In this document: piece after piece, positions 59,487 through 64,000 of the stretch
Layout: each line of letters opens with the position of its first letter
Numbering within the stretch: the stretch's first letter is position 1
Assembly: GCA_021018995.1 (NCBI GenBank)
Contig: CM037588.1
Coordinates: 143,611,725-143,675,724, forward strand
Length of the DNA stretch: 64,000 nt
Source of the DNA: Chloranthus sessilifolius
Taxonomy: Eukaryota; Streptophyta; Magnoliopsida; Chloranthales; Chloranthaceae
Direction of reading: 5' to 3'
Program-made: the position numbers and the translations under genes
The notes under the pieces: model-generated
The model's input: only the letters and a program-made list of their open reading frames with translations
What the model was told of the DNA's origin: nothing
Database searches by the model: none

Positions 59487-62400
59487 ATGGCCCCTAAGAG
59501 CGCACCTGTCAAAAGAGCAAGGGATAAAGCTCCCATTGAGCCCACTCCCAAGAAAGCGAAGTCCTCTACGGCACAGCAAAAAGGGAAGGAGGTGGTTCCT
59601 GAGGTGGCTACAAAAACCCTCTGAGCTCCTCATGTCCATCCCCTTAGAGCCTGAAGCCATTTTCGATATATCTTTCTTTGAATCTGAGCCATTGTCAGCA
59701 CCTGCCATTGAATTCCTATGCAAGGCTGGTTTGTTCCCCTTAATGCAAATGATTCCTGCACTAGCCTATCCTAGGTTAGTGCAACTCTTTTACCAACACC
59801 TTAGGGTCAGATCAGACACACATGGGCAGCCAGGCCTCCTTGTGTTAGTTGACAATTTTGAGATGCTGCTTAGCCCAGCGTTGATTGCTGAAGTCATGGG
59901 CATCCCTGCCATTTTTTATCCCAACTGCGGTTATGGTGCCCCTGTGAGTGCCCCCCTTGATACCATTGCCCAGGCCATTACCAGAGGTTTGAAGGCCACA
60001 GGGGACTCCATCAGAAGAAGAGACTTGGATCCCAAACTGTTGTTCATCGATCAAGTCCTGAGGAAGAATATCTATTGCTCCGGCCATCAGCAAGAGAGGA
60101 GGACACCAATTGTGGATGCTCTCTATTCCTTCTCTCTGGGCCACAGATTTAATGCTGCATGGTTGATTTTTGAGGCCATGAAAGATATGATGGTGAAGCT
60201 TGGGCTGCAAAAGAAGATCCACACTCTCCCCTATGGTAGACTCATCACCAACTTACTTCTGAGGGGCGGATACAAGATACCAGTGGGGGAGTTATCTGCT
60301 GACCTCACTCCCACCACTTTTGCCAAAAGACAATGGGGGATCAGCAAAAGTCTGATGGATCCCTAGAAGAAGAAGAAGAAGGCTGAAGCTCAGGTTGTTT
60401 CTGAGTAGGGAGAGGGAGCTTCTGTGGCAAAGGCCACCCCTGCCCCCAAAAAGAAGGCTAAAGCCCCTGCTCTAAAGAAGGTGGTGCGAGCTTTTGTCAC
60501 CTCTGCTTCTACAGCAATCCCTCCATCCACCACACTTGCCTCTCCATTAGTTTCTTCACCTATTCCATCTCTCCCTTTCCCTCTCTTATCTCCCTTTTCC
60601 ATTCCACCTCCCACTTTGATTCATTCCTGGGAGGAAAGTATTGAACCCCATGACAACACTCCCCCTTCACCCACCTTACCTCACGACACAGTCCCAGTAT
60701 CTCCAACATCATCTGATCTACACCATGACAGCCCTCCCCTGATATCCTACCTCAAAAAGAAGACCTCTCACAAAACCTCTACCATTCCCTCACAAACACA
60801 AACACACCCTACTCCTTCTCCAACCATTGCAACCATACACACTGACCCAGAAACCATACCAACTATCCCTGCTTCACCTCCACTCCCAGACCTTGACTAT
60901 AACCTTGTCACCACTTTAGGGTATCAGGCCTCCATGACTACCTTGCTTGATACCTTGCCCACCCATGACATCCCTCTCCCAGATTTCCCACTCCCTTCAC
61001 CACATTATTCACCAGATCTTTCATCTTCTCCCCCTACAACTTTCCGTCATGCTCCCACTTCCCCTTTCCAACCTGTTCCCTCCTCTTCTCATTCTCCACC
61101 CCACCCAACCTCAGATACCCTTACCCATATTTTTCCCTCATACATGACCTCCAGACCTAGCTATCCACCACAACACAGACCCAAGTCCACATGCAGACTG
61201 ACATAACCAACATACAATCCACCCTTCAAACATTGACAAACCCACCAATCCCTATACAACCTCCTACCACCTTATTGATCCAGCCTCCTTCCACCTCTTA
61301 CTCCACAGTTACACCAGACCTCACCCAATTTGACTTACCTACACCCTTCACACTCCATGACACCATACCCCACCACTCTTTCCCCACTCTACCTATCCTT
61401 CCCCCACTACTATTACCTCCACCACAATTTACCAACACTTCTACCCAAACCAACCCCATTCCTTTCCCATCCACCTTCCCCATTCTACCCCACATCTTTG
61501 CAACCCCACCACTTCCATTTCAACCCTTACCCAGAACCATCCACATCCACTGCCCTTCTTTCATTCCACTTTCCACCCATACCTTCCATTCCCCCTCTTC
61601 TCCCACCCCCTCCTCAATTCACTGACCATTCCACACAGACCACCCCAGCCATTTCTATCCTTCCTCTAGACTTTATCACTACCCATCTTGCCCAGACACT
61701 CCTATTACACCCCTCCCTACTTCACCCTCCTCCATGCCATGAGGGACAATGCCTATATCAAGAGGGATGTTCTCAATGGCATGGCCCAACTCCGACAAGC
61801 CATCAAATACCCCTTGCTGCAGAAAATGAGTGACTTGAAGCTTGCTCACCACGAGCAGTTGAGAGATATTTCCAAGGGGTGGGAGGCAATTTTGGAGACA
61901 CTCAATGTGAATAAGGTTGCGGCAACTTATTACCTGATGACTAGTGAGATTGAAAAGGCCAATGTCGAAAGGGCAAAAAAGAACCACAGGTTATTTGAAA
62001 GGAAGCTGAACAATGCTTAAGAGATCAACCGACTTAGTAAGGAGCTTGCAGATACCAATCTCCTGTGTGCTAACAAGAAAATTGAGATTTTGGAACAGAG
62101 GGTTGCCTTCCTACTATCCCAACCAATACAAGCCACCCCTCTCGCCACCGCACCCCCTGAGGCCCCATCTTCTTCCACAAAACCAGGCCCTTCTTCTTCC
62201 ACGCCCCCTGCCCCTACACCTACACCACCTGTCCCCCCACCTCCTACAGCCCCATCTCCGGTACCTCCCCAAGCTCCTGCTCCTGTCTCAGTGCCTCCCC
62301 CTGTTCCCTCTCCTGCCCCCAAAAGGAAACTCACTCCTTCCAAGAAACCTCCCACTTCCAAAAGAGCCACTGCAGCCCGAAAAGGAAAAATGCCTGCCCC

Positions 62401-63154
62401 TCCATCCCCACCTCCAAAGGTCACTAGAGCTTCTGCTCAGGATGATCCCCATGGTCGCCTTCTTTCCAAAGAAGAACGCAGACAGGCTGCTGCTGCCCTT
62501 GGTTTGGATGCCACTGAGTTTTTTCCTTTTGACTCAGACTCTGATTTCGCACCACCTAGGGATCCTAGTGCCCAGACTACTGCTGCTGCTCCTTCATCAA
62601 GCCCTGCTGAACAAACTTATCCTCAGCGAAGGAAATTGGCTGCCAAAAGGACTACACCCCCAACTGCCTCTCTGAAAATTGGTAAAGACAAATCTGCCCA
62701 GTCTGAGGAGGCCCCACCAATAAGCCAGCCAGTGAAAGGGAAGAGCCCTGCCATTCCTGCAGCCAAAGAACAAGAACATTCTTCTGTGGCTCCCCCTAAG
62801 CTTCCTAAAGGGAAAAGTCCTCTCCTACCTCAGGAGAAAGCAAAAGATAAATCCCCTGTTGTCCCTCCTGAGCCAGCACAAGCCCAATCCCCTCTTATTC
62901 CCTCTCCTGCCCCCAAAGGGACGATCTCCAAAGGTAAGGGCCCCAAAGGAAAATCTCCCACAAAACCCCCTGAGCCAACCACTGATAAATCTTCCGAGAT
63001 CCCTCCTGAACCTAAGAGGAGAAAAATGAGGGTCAGGGCTCCAACCATACCCAAAACGGCCGACCAAAGAAAGGCAGAGAGAGAACAAAAGAAGAAAGAG
63101 GAGGAGGCTTTCCTTCAAGAGCATGCAAAGAAGATGGGTTGGGACAAGTTTTGA
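59487..63154 (+). pseudogene. Element E extra gene (PF20167-like domain, coiled coil, basic proline-rich tail)
   Basis: It starts MAPKSAPVKRARDKAPIEP at 59487, with NLS-like KR/KK clusters. The domain (about 59640-60330) has YPRLVQLFYQHLRV, LLSPALIAEVMGIPAIF, ATGDSIRRRDLDPKLLFIDQ, GHQQERRTPIVDALYSFSLG and LPYGRLITNLLLRG, very close to C. A long Pro/Thr/Ser linker (60430-61680) and a helical segment (AYIKRDVLNGMAQLRQAIKY, about 61750) also match C. The tail, 62090-63154, is rich in Pro, Lys and Ser with repeated KGKSP-type units and a charged end (KAEREQKKKEEEAFLQEHAK). Few breaks. Function is unknown. Confidence 0.82.
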
Positions 63155-64000
63155 GCCAAATTCTGACTAGATTGTACCTAGGATTTTGTCTGTTTCTGCA
63201 CTCTTTTGCTTCTGTTCTCTTGTAGTTTGTACATTTCTCATTTTTAATTTACCTACTTCTTCTGTCCTTACTATCTTGCTTTGTCTGTTGTGTGTTTTGT
63301 TCCCTGTTCTTTCCTTTTCTTTTTACCATCAATAAATCTGTTGCACAGACACCTTTGAATTAGTGAGGACACTGCTCCTCATAGGTTTGGGGGTGTGGCA
63401 GGCAGACCCTGCTAATGGAATAGTTAACCTAAGTGCACCAGACTCATCTGAGTAATATGGAAATGAACCTCTGTTCACTTAAGAATCATGAAAATAAGAA
63501 ATTCAAAATTTCTGCAAACTTTTGACATTATAAACTTTTAATATTCCACATTTTCATGTTAATATCACCAAGTAAACTTACTTGTATCAGCACTTAGTAA
63601 ATCATTAGAGAGAGAGAGAAAGGTGAGGACATACTTAAAAGTTCAAAGGAAGACCATAACCAGTGAGAATTGGGCCTATAAAAAAAAAATTCCATCTTTT
63701 GAGGAGTAACCAAGGCAATCTCTTCTAGTTGTAAGGACTGGCTGAGTCACTGTGCTCACTAGAAGTTAGGCAACTCCAAGTTGAAACAACTGACAGCACC
63801 CATGAGACTTTGGAAAGGATCAAGGCCTTCCCTTGGACAGTTTGAGCCTAAAAGGACCAACCCTAAAGCAACTGCCCTTGTCCATACCCCCCTTTGAGCT
63901 TTAAATCCTAAATCTCTTCAAAATATACCTGAGTACTTGAACTTGAACCTATGAACCTGCTTCAGCCGACCCTCACTCTGAGAATTCAGAAGGTAAAGGA
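63155..64000 (+). other. Element E 3' untranslated region with polypurine-tract-like site
   Basis: Non-coding. CATAGGTTTGGGGGTGTGG near 63380-63399 equals the internal polypurine-like site of C. The following bases share short stretches with C's 3' region (for example CCAGTGAGAATTGGGC near 63660 against CCAGTGAGACTTGGGC in C). The 3' LTR is expected beyond the window. Confidence 0.7.

Larger units (their letters stand above)
27266..64000 (+). mobile_element. Element E: Athila-like element with gag and extra gene but no recognisable pol, interrupted by C and D
   Basis: E starts with TGTTAAGACC at 27266. Its 5' LTR is in three pieces (27266-27965, 42322-43907 and 57066-57272, about 2.49 kb in all) because C and D are inserted in it. 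The interior runs from 57273: an aspartate-tRNA-type primer site, gag, a motif array, the extra gene and a long 3' untranslated region. The 3' LTR lies beyond the window. No protease, RT, RNase H or integrase is recognisable, so E looks like a non-autonomous relative of C. It has several breaks. It is inserted in element A; CCAAG precedes it. Confidence 0.85.

Noticed and set aside
62017-62424. Long minus-strand frame rich in Gly
   Set aside because: Shadow of the proline-rich sense reading of the E extra gene.

Overview
The window is plant nuclear DNA from what looks like a flowering plant with a repeat-rich genome. The grounds are chromodomain (Tekay/Del-like), Athila-like and Tat-like Ty3/gypsy LTR retrotransposons with tRNA-type primer sites, the end of a CACTA DNA transposon, and a decayed copy of a cytosolic ribosomal protein gene (RPS23). 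I found no intact host gene, tRNA, rRNA or CRISPR array. Nearly all of the sequence from about 5.2 kb onward is LTR retrotransposon.

Layout. 1-5198 is AT-rich intergenic DNA with a 21-bp tandem repeat, GC-rich inverted repeats, a 180-bp tandem duplication, the RPS23 relic and a CACTA terminus. From about 5.2 kb to 27265 lies element A, an old Tat-lineage element with a dual RNase H. It is split by element B (10834-23821), a chromovirus with 2.6-2.7 kb LTRs. At 27266 element E, an Athila-like element with gag but no recognisable pol, is inserted in A's integrase region. E runs past the window end. Its 5' LTR is itself interrupted twice: by element C (27966-42316, minus strand, Athila-like, target duplication CCTCG) and by element D (43908-57060, plus strand, chromovirus, target duplication CTACT). 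That makes five elements, three levels deep. LTR divergence sampled by eye is about 10% for B and about 2-3% for C and D, which fits the nesting order. All are treated as fossils.

Main observation. Elements B, C, D and E come from two different gypsy lineages, yet each carries an extra gene 3' of the usual genes. Its product has a conserved central domain that I take to be the 'putative plant transposon protein' family (Pfam PF20167, from memory), usually after a basic, NLS-like N-terminus. Each of these elements also carries its own array of a short, CpG-containing and often palindromic motif in two places: inside the LTRs and directly upstream of the extra gene. The motifs are TTTGATCGATCAAA in B, TTCGATTAATCGAA in D, TTTTCGAAAAG/TTCGCAAAG in C and CTCGCGAAG in E. 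In D the array is followed by a TATA box and a leader with AAACCCTA boxes and a splice-donor-like site, as in host genes. I infer a self-contained regulatory module: an accessory nuclear protein plus its cognate repeats in the element's promoters, comparable in logic to the VANC anti-silencing proteins of VANDAL transposons. E keeps gag and this gene but not pol, which suggests the extra gene matters to the element.
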